Shown one piece after another: positions 1 to 13,200 of a DNA stretch of 64,000 nt; position 1 is the first letter of the stretch, and each line of letters starts with the position of its first letter. Source of the DNA: Gorsachius magnificus (Eukaryota > Chordata > Aves > Pelecaniformes > Ardeidae); assembly GCA_034008185.1 (NCBI GenBank), contig CM067081.1:19901821-19965820 (forward strand), in the 5' to 3' direction. The notes under the pieces are model-generated. The model worked only from the letters and a program-made list of their open reading frames with translations. It made no database searches and was not told where the DNA came from. Made by a program: the position numbers and the translations under genes.

Positions 1-714
1 CCCCCCACAAAATTACACAATCAAATACATTAAACTAGGTAACAAGTAAAGTAAATGTAGCTATAAAACATGTAGCATACAGGAAACTACACAGCCCTAT
101 TCTTACATAGTAAGTCTAATGAAAAGACTTTTCATCAGGTTTAATAGCTGTCAACAGGACTTGGTCTTTGAGAAAAACACTCTAACAGGGCTAGAGCAGA
201 TAGTTAAAGCCAATTTCCTGCTTGGTGACTCAAGTCATGAATAGACTTGATGGAGACGACTCACTAAGTTATACCATTTAAAAAAATCTATACATTAAAA
301 ACCTATCACACCAGTAAAAACAGGAAGACACACTGCATGAAATATATGCAGATTCATATATTCCAGTAAATGCTACAGGTTGGAAAAAGATTTCCAATGG
401 TAGTAAATGATAATTCTAGCTGTTGACAAAAAAATTTAGTATTTCCCTTATGGAAAAAAGATGTATTATTAGTCCAGCACATTCCTTAAATATTTCCATC
501 ATTTCAATAATATTGTAAGGGCATTTCAATAATATTGCAAAGGAAGTACCAATGTTATTAAAATAGAGGAATTTATTTTAAAATAGTAAAAGTATAGGAA
601 TGTATTTGGGAAAAACCTCCATGCACAACATCTTTGTTCCCTGCTTTTTGTTTTGAAGAAATGTCTTCAACTTCTGTGGGGCCTTCCTTCATTGCCCTTC
701 TACATCTCGGTGTA
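1..714. other. AT-rich non-coding, left edge
   Basis: No exon or repeat recognised. Probably PSPC1 intron if the long isoform continues to the left. Confidence 0.5.
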
Positions 715-1245
715 GTCGGTGCTGGTGAGGCCACACCTCAAATACTGTGTTCAGTTTTGGGCCCCTCATTACAAGAAAGACTTTGCATTGCTGGAGCATG
801 TCCAGAGGAGAGCCACCAAACTGGTGAGGGGTCTAGTGCACAAGTCATACGAGGAGCGGCTGAGGGAACTGGGGTTGTTTAGTCTGGAGAAGAGGAGGCT
901 GAGGGGAGACCTGATCGCCCTCTACAACTGCCTGACAGGAGGCTGTAGTGAGGTGGGGGTCGGCCTCTTCTCCCTGGTAACAGACGATAGGACGAGGGGG
1001 AATGGCTTGAAGCTGCGCCAGGGCAGGTTTAGGCTAGACATTAGGAAAAACTTCTTCACCGAGAGGGTTGTCAGGCTCTGGAATGGGCTGCCCAGGGAGG
1101 TGGTGGAGTCCTCATCCCTGGAGGTATTTAAAGAAGGATAGGTGAGGTGCTTAGGGACATGGTTTAGCGGTGGGATGGCAGAGTTAGGTTAAAGGTTGGA
1201 CTCGATGACCTTAAAGGTCTTTTCCAACCAAAGTGTTTCTATGAT
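715..1245 (+). mobile_element. CR1 LINE 3' fragment
   Basis: Frame 719-1141 encodes the CR1 RT C-terminus ([19 protein letters not shown], then [23 protein letters not shown] and [12 protein letters not shown]). It is followed by the 3' UTR segment GTTGGACTCGATGACC, the TCTTTTCCAACC motif and a degenerate TTTCTATGATC tail. 5'-truncated. Confidence 0.92.
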
Positions 1246-4200
1246 CTTTTGGAGAGCACCCAGTTGCTGAGGTTAGTCCTCAGCATCTAAACCACACAGA
1301 AAAAAAAACAAGTGCAGTTAAAACAAGCCAAAAATATTTACTACTCTAAGCTGAAGTTATTCTTTAAAAATACAAAAAAAATATTCTACCTCAAACGACG
1401 TTTTAAAATCACAGATGTTTTGTAATAAAAAATAATACTAAATTTATATTAATGTGCAAGACAGCTACCACAGTGTATTAAAAACATCATTCTTAATATG
1501 CCTTGTAACATATACTCGTATATTTTACACTGAATTAATAAAGATTTGGGCAGGATAGTACTCCATCATAAAACTTCATAAACTAAGTATCAAAAAGCCT
1601 CCCAGTGCATCATCCAACACATATTAACGCTGGAAAAAGATAGAAATGGGCTGTAGTTTTGTTGAGAGAGCACACCCCCCACCACCACTTCTATCTTACA
1701 GAGAGAAGGTTGCTTTTTAAAAAGAAAGGTACATATTCTCTCAAATTCACCTTTATTTTAATACCAGCCATTTCTGATCTTTACAAGATGGAAGACAGTT
1801 TAAAGATCTTCCTTTGTTTAGGTAAAACTAGCTTCTACTTTCCAAAAGATATAAGCTGTTTGGGGTTTTTTGGGAGTGTATGGTGTTAAACAACCATGAT
1901 CCTCCCAGTATGCTTTGGTTTTTAAGCCATCCTCTTAAGAGCTGGATGCAAAACCCAATCTGAAGAAAAGTTTACTTCCTTTCAACACATCAATCCTCAC
2001 ATGACCTTTAAGTGAGGTCTACAGAGACAGTTTTGGAAACGAATGCAGCTTAATTGCTCCAACATTACATTACAAAGACATTTAGGGGACACTTCACTAA
2101 CCAGCAACATTTAATAATCCCCTGCAAGAAAACACTAAAGAGACAACCACTAGGCTAATCTAAAAGAGGTAAGCCAACAGACCACCTGAAGGCCCCTCAA
2201 ATTTGTGAGCATCAAGGAGACTGACAGATCCCAGAAGTTGCTACACATTTTTGCTAAACACTATAATGTAAATCTCATTGTACACATTAGCACTCAAAAA
2301 GACTGTCTTCCATAGCAGCTGCAAAGTCTTAGTAATGCAATCTGATTATAAGTACTGATTATTCTCAAAAATCTGCTGCAAGTAATCTTTTTTCTTAAGA
2401 CTAGTTTCACCATGACTTGTAAGTTTTCCTCAAAATCTGTCGAAGGACAGCTGAGCATATTAAGATACTTGCTGTTATTCCATAATGGCCAAGAAAAACT
2501 GTATTTCATACTTTCCAAATATGACTGCTGTTTAAAAGAGGCAGCACACCACATGTTGTTCTTTCCTTTGTAATGCAGGAGAACCATTATCTTATCTACA
2601 AGATTTTACTTACATTTCAGGTATCCTTTTCTCTTACTTGATTTTTTTTAAAATCCAGAACGTTCTACTTAATTCCACCTCTAAGAAAGCAAACCTGACA
2701 TCCTATAGAACATAAGTATATACTTACATAATCAAAAAGTAAAACCTGTCCTGGTTTCATCTGGGATAGAGTTAATGTACTTTGTTTTTTTAAAATGTGG
2801 ACCAAAACACCACCATTGAAAGAGGAAAGTAAATTTATTTTTCACAACACAAAAGACTTCTCAAACACTCCTGCTATTCATCAACCTCCATATGGCACAC
2901 TGGGCTTGTTCCAGCCCAGAAATAAGTTTCAGCTACTACTTAAAAATTAGCAAATGGAAAATTAAAAAAATATTGTGGAAAAATGCTGATATGGAAGGCA
3001 AGAGAAGAGCTGGTTGAAGTTCTTTCAAGAAAAAGTCAACTGAAGATGGCTAATGCCTTACAGTGAAACCTGTCTGCAGTAGGAAGTCTCTCTCAATAAA
3101 CTTAAAATACTGTCAAAAATTTATTTTTTTTCAACATTTGCTTTTGAGCTAAAAAGTAAACTAGATTAGGAAAACAGTCCACAATACTTGCAACTGTTAT
3201 ACAATAGAGACATTTGCTCATTCCCATGTCATGAGAAGCAGAAAATAACCACTGCTCCAAACTACACGAATAAGGCAAACAAACTAGAAAAGACAAATTA
3301 AATTCGGAATTATGTGAAAAAATGTGAAGTCATTACTCATTTTCATCTCAGAACAAATGAGCAAAAGGATACTTACTGTCTGAGCCAGAAAAGGTAGTAG
3401 TATAAACCTTTTTTGTTTTTTGGAAAGACATTCATGAACAGACACTTTATCATGGAGACAAGTGAGAATTCAGTCACCGATTTGGATGCAGAGATATTCG
3501 CCCATCTTCAATATTGAAAACTGGCCATCGCTACTACAGAAGCTGTCTACTTTTCTGAATGTCTTTATCTAGTGACCTTAGACACTAAATCTGAGAATTG
3601 CAAGCTTTTACAGAAAATTTCCAGAAGTCTCAATAACTTGAATAAAACACAAATAAATGTATTTTCATAAAGCTTATGTGCTTCTTAAAGAGCTTTTATC
3701 ACATAAGCTACTGCAGCTTCGTTTTACACAGACCTCATACTTTCAGAATGCTATAGTACAGGCCAGAAATTCAAATGACAATCTAGCTTCTTAACAAAAA
3801 AGAAAACAGTCTAAATTAAGTCAAGATTTACCATAGAACCTACTTTGTTGATTATAGAACTTTGCTCCATATTGAGATTTGTCTTTTCTGCTTCATTATT
3901 TTGTCTCATAGTTACCTGCTGCTTCTCTGAATTTTAATACTGCATTTAGAACACTGCATTAATATATCATTATTTACCAAGTCTTTTTACCATCTCTCCC
4001 ACTGCCATTTTTTATAATACAGTAAAATACTGTACATATAACATCTACAGAATAAAACTGACTAGAAAGGTTCCTCATTTTGTCACAACCTGTGGAAAAT
4101 GTTATTCACCAGCTAAAATATTAATGTATGCAGAAGGAAAAATCTGGCCCCAAGCAAACTGAATATAAACAGTAGCAGGGAATAAAATCCAAAGATTTAA

Positions 4201-6672
4201 ATTCCATCCTTCCATTCAATCATCTTTATGTCATCTGTTCAGGTAAAGGAAAATCCTACCATGTTCCTTCACTGTCTATGGTTATACAGATTAAGCACTT
4301 TCTGAAGATATAACTGCAAAGACATTTTTTTTCCAAACGCCATTGCTGTTGACCATTTGAAAGCAAACAGAAACAGATATATTCTGTCAGAATTTCCCTT
4401 TGATTCAACAACTAACACTCACAAGGAAGGTAAAATTCTGTTTTTCAAATATTTTAAGGTAAAATTCAGAAATAATTTTTTAGAAGACAAAGGTGCTTAA
4501 AGAAGGTAACCACTTTAACAGATCTGGAAATCCTTAAAAAAACCCCAACAAAACAAAAAAAAAAAGGAAGGTATCTGTATATTAACTCTCCTAATAGCAA
4601 CTTCCTCATTACAACATTCTGTTAATTAATTTGGTTTTGCCAGAGTTAAGAGCCACTTTAGATCCATGGAACCACTATAGAAATAGAAGTCTTTTTATAT
4701 TAGCTTCATTTTTTGAATGACAGTAATGAAATTAAAAAAAAATTAAATACAGTTCAACAGCTGAACATAATGCAAGTATTTGTTAAATTCGTAATGAATT
4801 TAAAGAATTTAACTGTCTACTCACCTGAAAAACTACTTTCTGAAAGCAATATGCACTATATCACCAAGTTCACAATTGACACATATAATATAATTACATT
4901 ACATTCACAATATTATCCACATCTTCAGAGACATATAGAGAATTTTATGCTGCAGATTAGAATTATTCTGATTTTAGCTAAAGAAATGGCATGACATAGC
5001 TAAGTAATCAAAACAGACATCCATGGGAGCATGGAGGATACCTTACTTCACAGAACAAGTTGCAAATCATTTAATTTAAGATGCACTCCACAATTCACCC
5101 TGATGGGGGTAGAGTTGAAGGGCTGTTTAATCGGTAACTAAGTCTGGGCTAACCATACCATCATGCAGAAATACACTAAAATATTTAACTGAAAAGTGGG
5201 TGTTATAAAACAATGCTTGCATTTTAGATTTCCCAAATGTTAAGTTTTCCTTGCACAGGAAACAAATCTAAGCAAATATTAAAACAGAGTGAACACTGGA
5301 CTGATTCAAAACAACTATTTTTCCCAACTGCAAGATCAAGGATGACATGAAGTGAAAGTCATCCATGTTTACTTAGAAGAAAAATTCACCAGCCAGTGCT
5401 TATGTAAAAATCTAACTTCTTAATTGGAATGTCGAACAGAATATTGCAAAATCAACTTAAAACACTTTAAAAGCAGCACTAGTTACAGCCACAACACACT
5501 AAATATGACTCTTTACCAGACTTTTGTATTAATAGTTTTTCCTTACCAAGCAGATACTATATACTCCGACTAAATTGTAACCAAAAAGAAGTCCAACTGT
5601 AGTTGCTATCCCATAAGTGATCTGAGTTATCAACTGATTAGAATATGCAAGTATTTGCCAAAAGTAAGCTGAAGCCAAAGTTTTTCATCACTACAAAGAG
5701 GTCCTGTAGGAGAAAATTCTAACACACACAGGCAGTCTTTTATATGTGTTATGAATGTTGCTTAACAATCAGAATAGTTCAATGTTTAAGATTTCCCCAA
5801 CAATGTTCTGGCCTGCACTTAAACATACAAAATATGAATAAACATACATCATTGAAACTTCCTGGAATGAAACCAGGCTCCATAGTTTTCCAGCTCTCCA
5901 CAGTTTTCCAGCTAGCACTTTTATACAACCTGGAGGCCATTTACTGTGAAACAGGAGCAAGATGAAACAGACTTGAATGAAGACAGACACTTATAATTTG
6001 CATGAAGAGAGTTCCGAGTAAAACAATATACATTGTACCAGGCAATTCTAGTATTTTAATCAAAAGCTTAAAAAACTACTCATCTGAACAAATCCAAATG
6101 GATTAGGAAAAATTGCTTTCTAGTTAAATCCCCCCCCCCCAAGTCCATATACAGTAGTAACTCTTAAGCTGCAGTGCCTACTTTCATCAAAAGGTATCTA
6201 ACAAAAGCTACTATTTTATTTATGTACTATAGACCCAGAGGTCAAAATCACAATGAACAGGGAACAAATGAGAGTAGTTGGTTCTTACCTAAAGAACATA
6301 CAAGTTCCCCTACAGATAAACAAATGTTTAGTAACTCAGAAAGGGCAGGGGGGAATGAAAACAAAGACTCTAGAAGTAAATCAAATTTTAAAAAGATTAT
6401 AAAAACCAGCACTATATACAGAAGACAAACTAAGCTTGAAGAACCTAATTTGGACATTATATTGTCTTTTTCAGATCTTTTGTATTAACACATTTACAAG
6501 AGACACCAGCTAAGGTGCCACAAATCTATCAACAAAACTGCATTAAGCAACACTAGTAAAAGCAATGTGCTTCAGGTCATATACAAAACTAATACAAATA
6601 CTCTTTCATTCTATACAATGCTAAGCCTAAATTAGTGAGCAATTAGCCACTGTAGGAAATCACAATGGGGAC
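1246..6672. other. AT-rich non-coding stretch
   Basis: Only the LTR-like scrap at 2747-2790 was recognised. I looked on the minus strand for the PSPC1 tail exons (Gly/Pro/Met-rich codons) and saw none. A C-run of 11 lies at 6130-6140. Confidence 0.5.
2747..2790 (+). mobile_element. Short LTR-like fragment
   Basis: TGTCCTGGTTTCATCTGGGA followed by TAGAGTTAAT resembles the start of an endogenous-retrovirus LTR common in bird genomes (recalled, not searched). Only about 45 nt match. No internal retroviral sequence is seen. Confidence 0.4.
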
Positions 6673-6957
6673 AGACTTTTTAGTAGGACCTGTAGCAATA
6701 GAACAAGGAGAAATAGTTTAAACTAAAAGAGGGTAGATTCAGACTAGATGAGAATTTTTTTTTATGATGGGGGTGATGAAACACTGGAACAGATTGCCCA
6801 GAGAGGTGGTAGATGCCCCATTCCTGGAAACATTCAAGGTCAGGCTGGACGGGGCTCTGAGCAACCTGATCTAGTTGAAGATGTCCCTGCTCATTGCAGG
6901 GGGGTTGGACTAGATGACCTCTAAAGGTCCCTTCCAACCCAAATTATTCTATGATAA
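6673..6957 (+). mobile_element. CR1 LINE 3' fragment
   Basis: Matches the last part of CR1 ORF2 and its 3' UTR: ACTGGAACAGATTGCCCAGA, then CTGAGCAACCTGATCTAGTT, GGTTGGACTAGATGACCTCT and the tail ATTATTCTATGAT. It has small indels, including a T-run near 6757. Same family as the 19-21 kb copy but more diverged. Confidence 0.9.
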
Positions 6958-9900
6958 TGTTCAGGGGAGAAAAAAAAAATAGTCTTTAAATGGTAAACCT
7001 TAAATATATTTGACTCTTTAAATGTTAGTTTCTATTAACCAAGATATTAAACTCCCCATCTGAACAATTACAAAACAACTCCACAGAAACACATATCTCT
7101 TTTTCCAAAATCCACTACATATTAAAAATGCTAAGTCATCTAACAATAACACCTAATCTCTGGAAAATTAAAGTGGAACCTATGGAAAGACTTGGTGGAA
7201 GACAGAAATATCAAGCTTAAATTCCATATTCCTCATGGAAAATGTAATAACCCAAAACAAGCATTAGCTCTGGTAATGAGATAAACTTACTTGATGCCTA
7301 TGTTACAAGAAAGGAGGCTTGTGAAATATTCATGAGAAAAACCCTAAATATTTTAACTAAAAAATAGCATTGAGCCTGTTATCAAAAGATAGGCAACCTC
7401 ACTAAGACAAGTTAACTTCTATGTCTCAATTTACTGCATTACCACTATTTCCACTCCATGAGAGCTACTAAAGCAAAACATTAGAGGCTAAGCAAAAGGT
7501 TAGAGGCCTACTGCTCACACTAAAAAAACCCAAAAAACCTACTGAGAAGGCACTGCTCTCTTGAGAGAGAAACCAGATCTATAAACAAGCTTTCCACACA
7601 CTATGCAACAGATCCATTATGCCACCAAGTAAGATCTCTGGATTTAGACAGGTAGATGAGTCCAAAATAGGTACCAAGTAGACAACTGAAACTGAAAGTT
7701 AATTTCTTCTTAGTCTGGGTAAATACATGTACAAACTCCAAGTCAAACTTAACTCCAGTAGCTGAGGAAGAAAAAAATGAAAATTATTAAGGCAAACATT
7801 AATTTTAGCTTCTTCAAAACATGTAGGGCATTTACCAAGCAATTACAATAACAAAGGATTATTCTAAATTTTTTATAGAAGCCTCATTCTTACTTGTCAG
7901 AAGATAGAAAACTGAAGAATCTGATATTTGAGGAACTTGTTAGGTAAGTAGATTTTTTTAAACTTGTAAGCAGTAACAATTTTCAGAAATTATATTAAAA
8001 ATATGGAATATATACTTACTACATCTGGTCTTTAATCAGTTTTTTTTATTTTTATCTGTAAAATCCATGAAATAGGAGAAGCTAAGTATGCAAATGGAAT
8101 ATTCTATAAACAAGCACACCAGATGCATTAGAAGTCTTTCCATTAATAATTGAACAAAAATGGCATCTCCCAAATCTGAGGCCTCATGAAACACTAAGAC
8201 TGACAAAGACTGATGTCATTTTTCCATTTCATATGAAGTATCTTTATACAAATGTGTTCTTTTAGTTTCTTGATCCATTAATCTTACTGAAAGAAAATTA
8301 AGTTATAAACAAAAACAACTGAAAAAACACAGACAAAAAAATTCCTTATCAATTACTGTAGAAGGGAACAAACCTGGGAATGCTTACAAGTAGTACTGCA
8401 ACACCTAAATCAATACTGGAGAGGTATGCACTTCTGACAGCACATTAAGGGACAAAAATTACTTATGAATGGTGACTTGTTCTATTTGCAAGTTCACATG
8501 TAGTAAATATTACGTTCTAAAACATTGTGTGCAAACATTAGAAGATGATGGCAACAGAGTAAAGATTTTGGTCTCCTAAATGCCTGTAACATAACATAAG
8601 AAAAACCCATCACATTACCCTAAATACTCATCATTCACACAGTGAAATATAAAGTTATAAATTAAATGTAACATTGTAATGATTATTTCATTACTGAAAA
8701 ATTACCTTAGGCATCCTTGATATACATAAAAACATAATCCAGAAAGTCAATTATGAACAATCCTAAAATGGTCATGAAATAAATACTTACAACCAAAAAG
8801 TATCTTATTCAAAAAATAGCTTTCATTTACAAACACATAATATGCTACAAAGAGATGGCTGAAGTTCTGCAAGGATTTTTATGCAGTATCTTTTCATATT
8901 AAAAGCAGGTGTGACAGTTAAAATAGTTTTGGTATCTGGCAGTGTTAAGGGCTGAAAATAATTTATTTAGTTTCTGAAAATACTACAATGTGAATCTTTT
9001 AAGGCCTGTTAAGGAATTATTATTCTTGCCTAAAGCACAAAATTCAACACCTAAATCCCTAAGGTACAGAAGAAATGCAAGCTTTAAGCATCTGTCTACT
9101 GATACACATCACTGCAATCCTGCAAAAATAAAAAAAATTTAGTGCTACTGCCAAAACTAAGACCACTCACAAAAACACAGACTGCATATTTATAAACTGC
9201 TTGCTCAAAGACTTAGCCTATGTAACTTTATGCATAGGAAGAAATTTGATCACTGAAGCAAAACCACTGCTAAGAAAGAAGGAATGTTTTGTCAGGTTGG
9301 GTTGGTTTGGGGTTTTGTGGTTTTTTCGTTGGGTTTGGGTTGGTTTGGGTTTTTTTGCTTTTTTTGGTTTTGGTTTTTTTTCAGTTCTACATTTAACAAT
9401 CCACCTTTCCTAATGGTTTTTAAGGTGTCAAACATGAACTACTTACTTCTTCCATGAGTATGTATGCTGGATTGCAATAAGGAGGTAATTCATCTCTCCC
9501 AACCAAACTCTACAAAAAAGCTTTTATAAAGCAGCTTAGCTTTATAGCAGTTTAAGAAACAGAGACTGGATTCATACAACCTCATAAAACTTCACCACCA
9601 TCAGCTTCATTAAGTACACTACACTGTCAAGATAAAATAACCAGAATTTATTATTATTAGAAAACAGATCAAATTTTAAAAGATCCTTGGAAAATTGTAT
9701 TCATTTATTATTACTGGAAATCTGCCTTAGTTTAGTTTTGAATAAGGTAGGAAACAATCCTGCATTCAGTGAAAATTCAAACTTCTTACATAACTGGGGC
9801 TTTTGAGCATAATGGAATCAGAAGACAGAAAAAAAAGCAGTCCTATTCACTTAAGAGCCAAGAAGTGCAAGCTATTCTCAAATTACAGAAGTCCAAGGAA

Positions 9901-10083
9901 ATCTGACAGTCTTGTTTCAAAACTGGCTACTGCTTAACTTGCAAGTGAATGCAGAAGTGAGGGATAAGATATACTTCACTAGGCTTAAAGCTACATCTAT
10001 AAGCCACTCCAAAGAAGGACAAAACTCTTAGAACCAGGTATTTTTTTTTTAATCAAGTTTCTGGCATTCATGAAGCTATGAAA
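6958..10083. other. AT-rich non-coding stretch
   Basis: Apart from the G/T tract at 9295-9382 nothing was recognised. It would be 3' flank of the short PSPC1 isoform and intron of the long one. Confidence 0.5.
9295..9382 (+). repeat. G/T-rich low-complexity tract
   Basis: About 90 nt made mainly of GGTTTGGG- and TTTTTTGG-like units in PSPC1 intronic or 3' sequence. No fixed period. Confidence 0.8.
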
Positions 10084-10115
10084 TTTATTGTTGTTTTGGG
10101 ATGTGCTTTTTTATT
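10084..10115 (-). promoter_or_regulatory. Two polyadenylation signals after the alternative PSPC1 exon
   Basis: On the minus strand AATAAA occurs at 10115-10110 (in GGAATAAAAAAG) and at 10089-10084 (in CAATAAATTTC), 18 and 44 nt after the stop codon at 10134. Their position right after an in-frame stop and a good splice acceptor supports a terminal exon. AATAAA is common in AT-rich DNA, so alone it proves little. Confidence 0.45.
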
Positions 10116-10133
10116 CCCTTGCTCTCATGTGTC

Positions 10134-10247
10134 TTACAGCTTCTGATTCAAGTCCACTACAATCTCTGCTGTTGAGGCAATCTCCACTGCTTTAGCAGCT
10201 GCCACCTTATGCTGATACTTACACAACATACTTGAGCACCAGAGCTT
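10134..10247 (-). CDS. PSPC1: Candidate alternative terminal coding exon of PSPC1
   Basis: 114 nt on the minus strand: 37 codons then TAA. The acceptor is a run of 19 T (10254-10272) followed by ACACAG. Splicing from exon 6 (phase 0) keeps the frame and adds [20 protein letters not shown] followed by [17 protein letters not shown], then the stop at 10136-10134. Two AATAAA signals follow within 50 nt (10115-10110 and 10089-10084), as expected for a last exon. The protein would lose the Gly/Pro/Met-rich tail and end in an Ala-rich helix-like stretch. I recall that shorter C-terminal PSPC1 isoforms exist in mammals but cannot check whether this one matches. Confidence 0.6.
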   Translation of the reverse strand, partial: KLWCSSMLCKYQHKVAAAKAVEIASTAEIVVDLNQKL

Positions 10248-13200
10248 CTGTGTAAAAAAAAAAAAAAAAAAAGGAAAGCAAAACAACATCTAGAAATAAT
10301 TCTTTAAAAAACTAGGAGGAAAAAAGTATTTAATATACAGTCTTCCATGAAAGAACAGTAAGTATTCAGAAGTTGAAACTGATGAACTCACAAGAAACAG
10401 TTCCTTACATATGCAAGTTACACTTGAAAAGGGGGGAGTTCCTTGGAGGGAAGAGGACAAGGACACCCAAAAATCTCAACTCCCTCTTTAAACCACCAGT
10501 AAGAAGAACGGTAAGCTGTAGGCCAGTATCGCAGCTATTTCGTTAAGTACAATACCCACCCGACACTATTTTGCAGTGACACTACAGAATTACATCTGTG
10601 CGCCATAAAAATAAGACTACAACTCCTACGTATTTTGATCTCTTTTGTAGACACATGAAAACTATTTTAATACACTAAATCCAAATCACTCTCTTTTCGC
10701 CCTAAGTTGGTGACATGAATTAAAGTAGTTCCTGGAACTGGAATTATTTGGTAAAAAGGCTCTGATGGAGATTTAACAGTGTAAATCTATGTAAGCCATT
10801 CACAATAGGATAGTAACCATTGCACAGTTTGAATAATTAGTGTATTACTAGTGCTCAGAAGTACTATATTTTTAAAAAATATTTGTGCTGCTGAAAATTA
10901 AAATATTGCTTCCAATCACCATCAGCGAGCTCCTCTTTTAGCAAGAAATATGTATGCAAAATAAAAATTAGCAAAATATTACAGGAAAACAAGTTTCTCG
11001 ATTAAGCCATTATGAAACTAATACGCATATATATTGAGCTGTAACAGCAGATTTCAACTAACTGACTTTAAGAAAGCAAGGAAAAACCCTAACCAATACA
11101 AGTGTTTATCAATAACTTACCTACTAGAGATCACAAGACTAGACTAACAAATTTAGGTTATCACTAGGGTGCCCACTGGATTAACAATTAATGCAATCCA
11201 ATTTTTAATTGGAAGAACATTTCAGTAAGATAAATCCCCACACAGAAAATATTTTTATCCTTGATAAACCGATTAACTGGTAACTGCATTGAACTCGATT
11301 ACAAGACGTTTTTAAAAAGCAGTCATACTGAAAAATCAAAGTTTAACAAGTTAGGGAAGAGACACAGAAAGAAACTTTAAACAGGAAAGCCTAATACTGC
11401 AGCCTTATACAAGAGATCCCAATTCTGGCTGTGATTGCACTTACCATTTATGTCCTCCTTTTACACTGAACAGTAAAAAGGGATAGGATATAAGTGAAGG
11501 AAGCTTACTTTTCAAAGCTTTTAAGAAACAAAAACAAGGATTAGAAACAATTATCATTTTCCTTCTAAATACATGGTTGGCAGAAGACTTCAATATGTTA
11601 CAAGGATTATGCCAAAAGAGTTTATCAAGACCTGATATGGTAAAAACTATCCACCAGTATCATAAAATGCAATTTTCACCAAGAGGCAACTTTTAAACTC
11701 TCGAAACAGAGAATAAGTTTTTTCAGTGTATGTACAACGGTAATCTGAGACTAGAAGTAAATATCAGATGGAGTCTGCTCACAGTAAACAAGTATTAGTA
11801 AGAATAAATAAAAAAATTAGTTGTATAATAAAGTCTACTAAATTGAAAAAAATATTTGATTTATCATTTTGCAATCTCCAGAAATGGTTTACAATTCTGC
11901 TGCAAAATGCAAAGGCTTTTTCAAATTCCCATTCACACTATACAACTTAAGTACAGCTATCTAAAGACGTTATAATGAACATCTCTACAAAATGATAGGC
12001 CACGCTTAGTTACATAGCTGACCTTATTAGAAACAGTTGCTAAAGAAAGTAAATACATCACTTCCAATTTTGTTTCCATTCTTCCTCTTTGAAGTTCAAA
12101 GGACATTAGAAGTAAAACATGTCAATGCATGACCAGAATACTACAGAATAGTCTGAAGACTTGAGAAAGCATTTTTTAAAATTATTGTATATGCCACTTC
12201 AATTTCTCATGACATTAAAAAAACCCCACATATACTATATATTCCTTTATATAACTTATAACACTTTCGGTAGGGTTGTCACTGAACAGCTACATCTATA
12301 TATTCTTGCAATGTATTAATTAGTTCCAGGTAACACACAATTCCAGTAATTCAACTCAGTGGGAAAGCTACACTCTTCCAAAGCATTCTTCCACTTTTAC
12401 CTTTCACCTCAAAAAAATTCATCATATAAAAGTTGCAAAAATTATGCACAGTGGTTGAAGTGCTTTCCATTTGAACCATTCCTCTTCCCTTGTTACACTA
12501 CATTTTTGCCATGTCCAGCACACCAACTTGAACAACTTCTATTTACACAGACTTCAGAATTTAAAGGTGCAGATAAGCAGGAGGACGGCCAGACTGTGGC
12601 AAGCAATTCAAGCACAGAGGCTAAGTAGCATTATCTCAAGACAGGTGCAAGAAGAAAACCAGTAGAGATTGCTGTAGCCAACATCAGCTAGTTTTCTCAG
12701 CACCCCAAGCTGCAGGGTATAGGCCACGATTTCCTAATAGCAATGGAATCTGAGGGAACTACTGCCATCTCAAGCCTGTGGGTTGGCTCTCCAGCTTCCC
12801 CTTCCTGCAGCACTCTGCAGCCAGTAGGATATATCTCACAGATCAGCCACAGGAGGGTTTTGACAGGTAGCTTATAGGGTCAGAAGGTCAGGCCACCCCA
12901 AAAGACGTTATGTGAAGTTATTAAGGTGAAATAAAATTTCATATTTGGCACTACAGAAGTCACAGTCAATAAATGCTATTTCTAAATTACATCAGACAAT
13001 GGTTATGTGCTATTTCACAAAGTATGTTTAATAATATGCAGGAACACACTAAAGGACATTACGAGTTTTGAATTCTTGATCTTCATCACCCCAAAGAAAA
13101 GACATGCTGAAAGCAGTTTTCTTTTTCAGCGTGAGCACATATGTAAATAAATGACATTGTTTTCTGCTGCAAGTTTCTCAAAACACGATCAACAAAATTA

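Noticed and set aside
719..1141. 140-codon frame as a host gene
   Set aside because: CR1 ORF2 C-terminus followed by the CR1 3' UTR.
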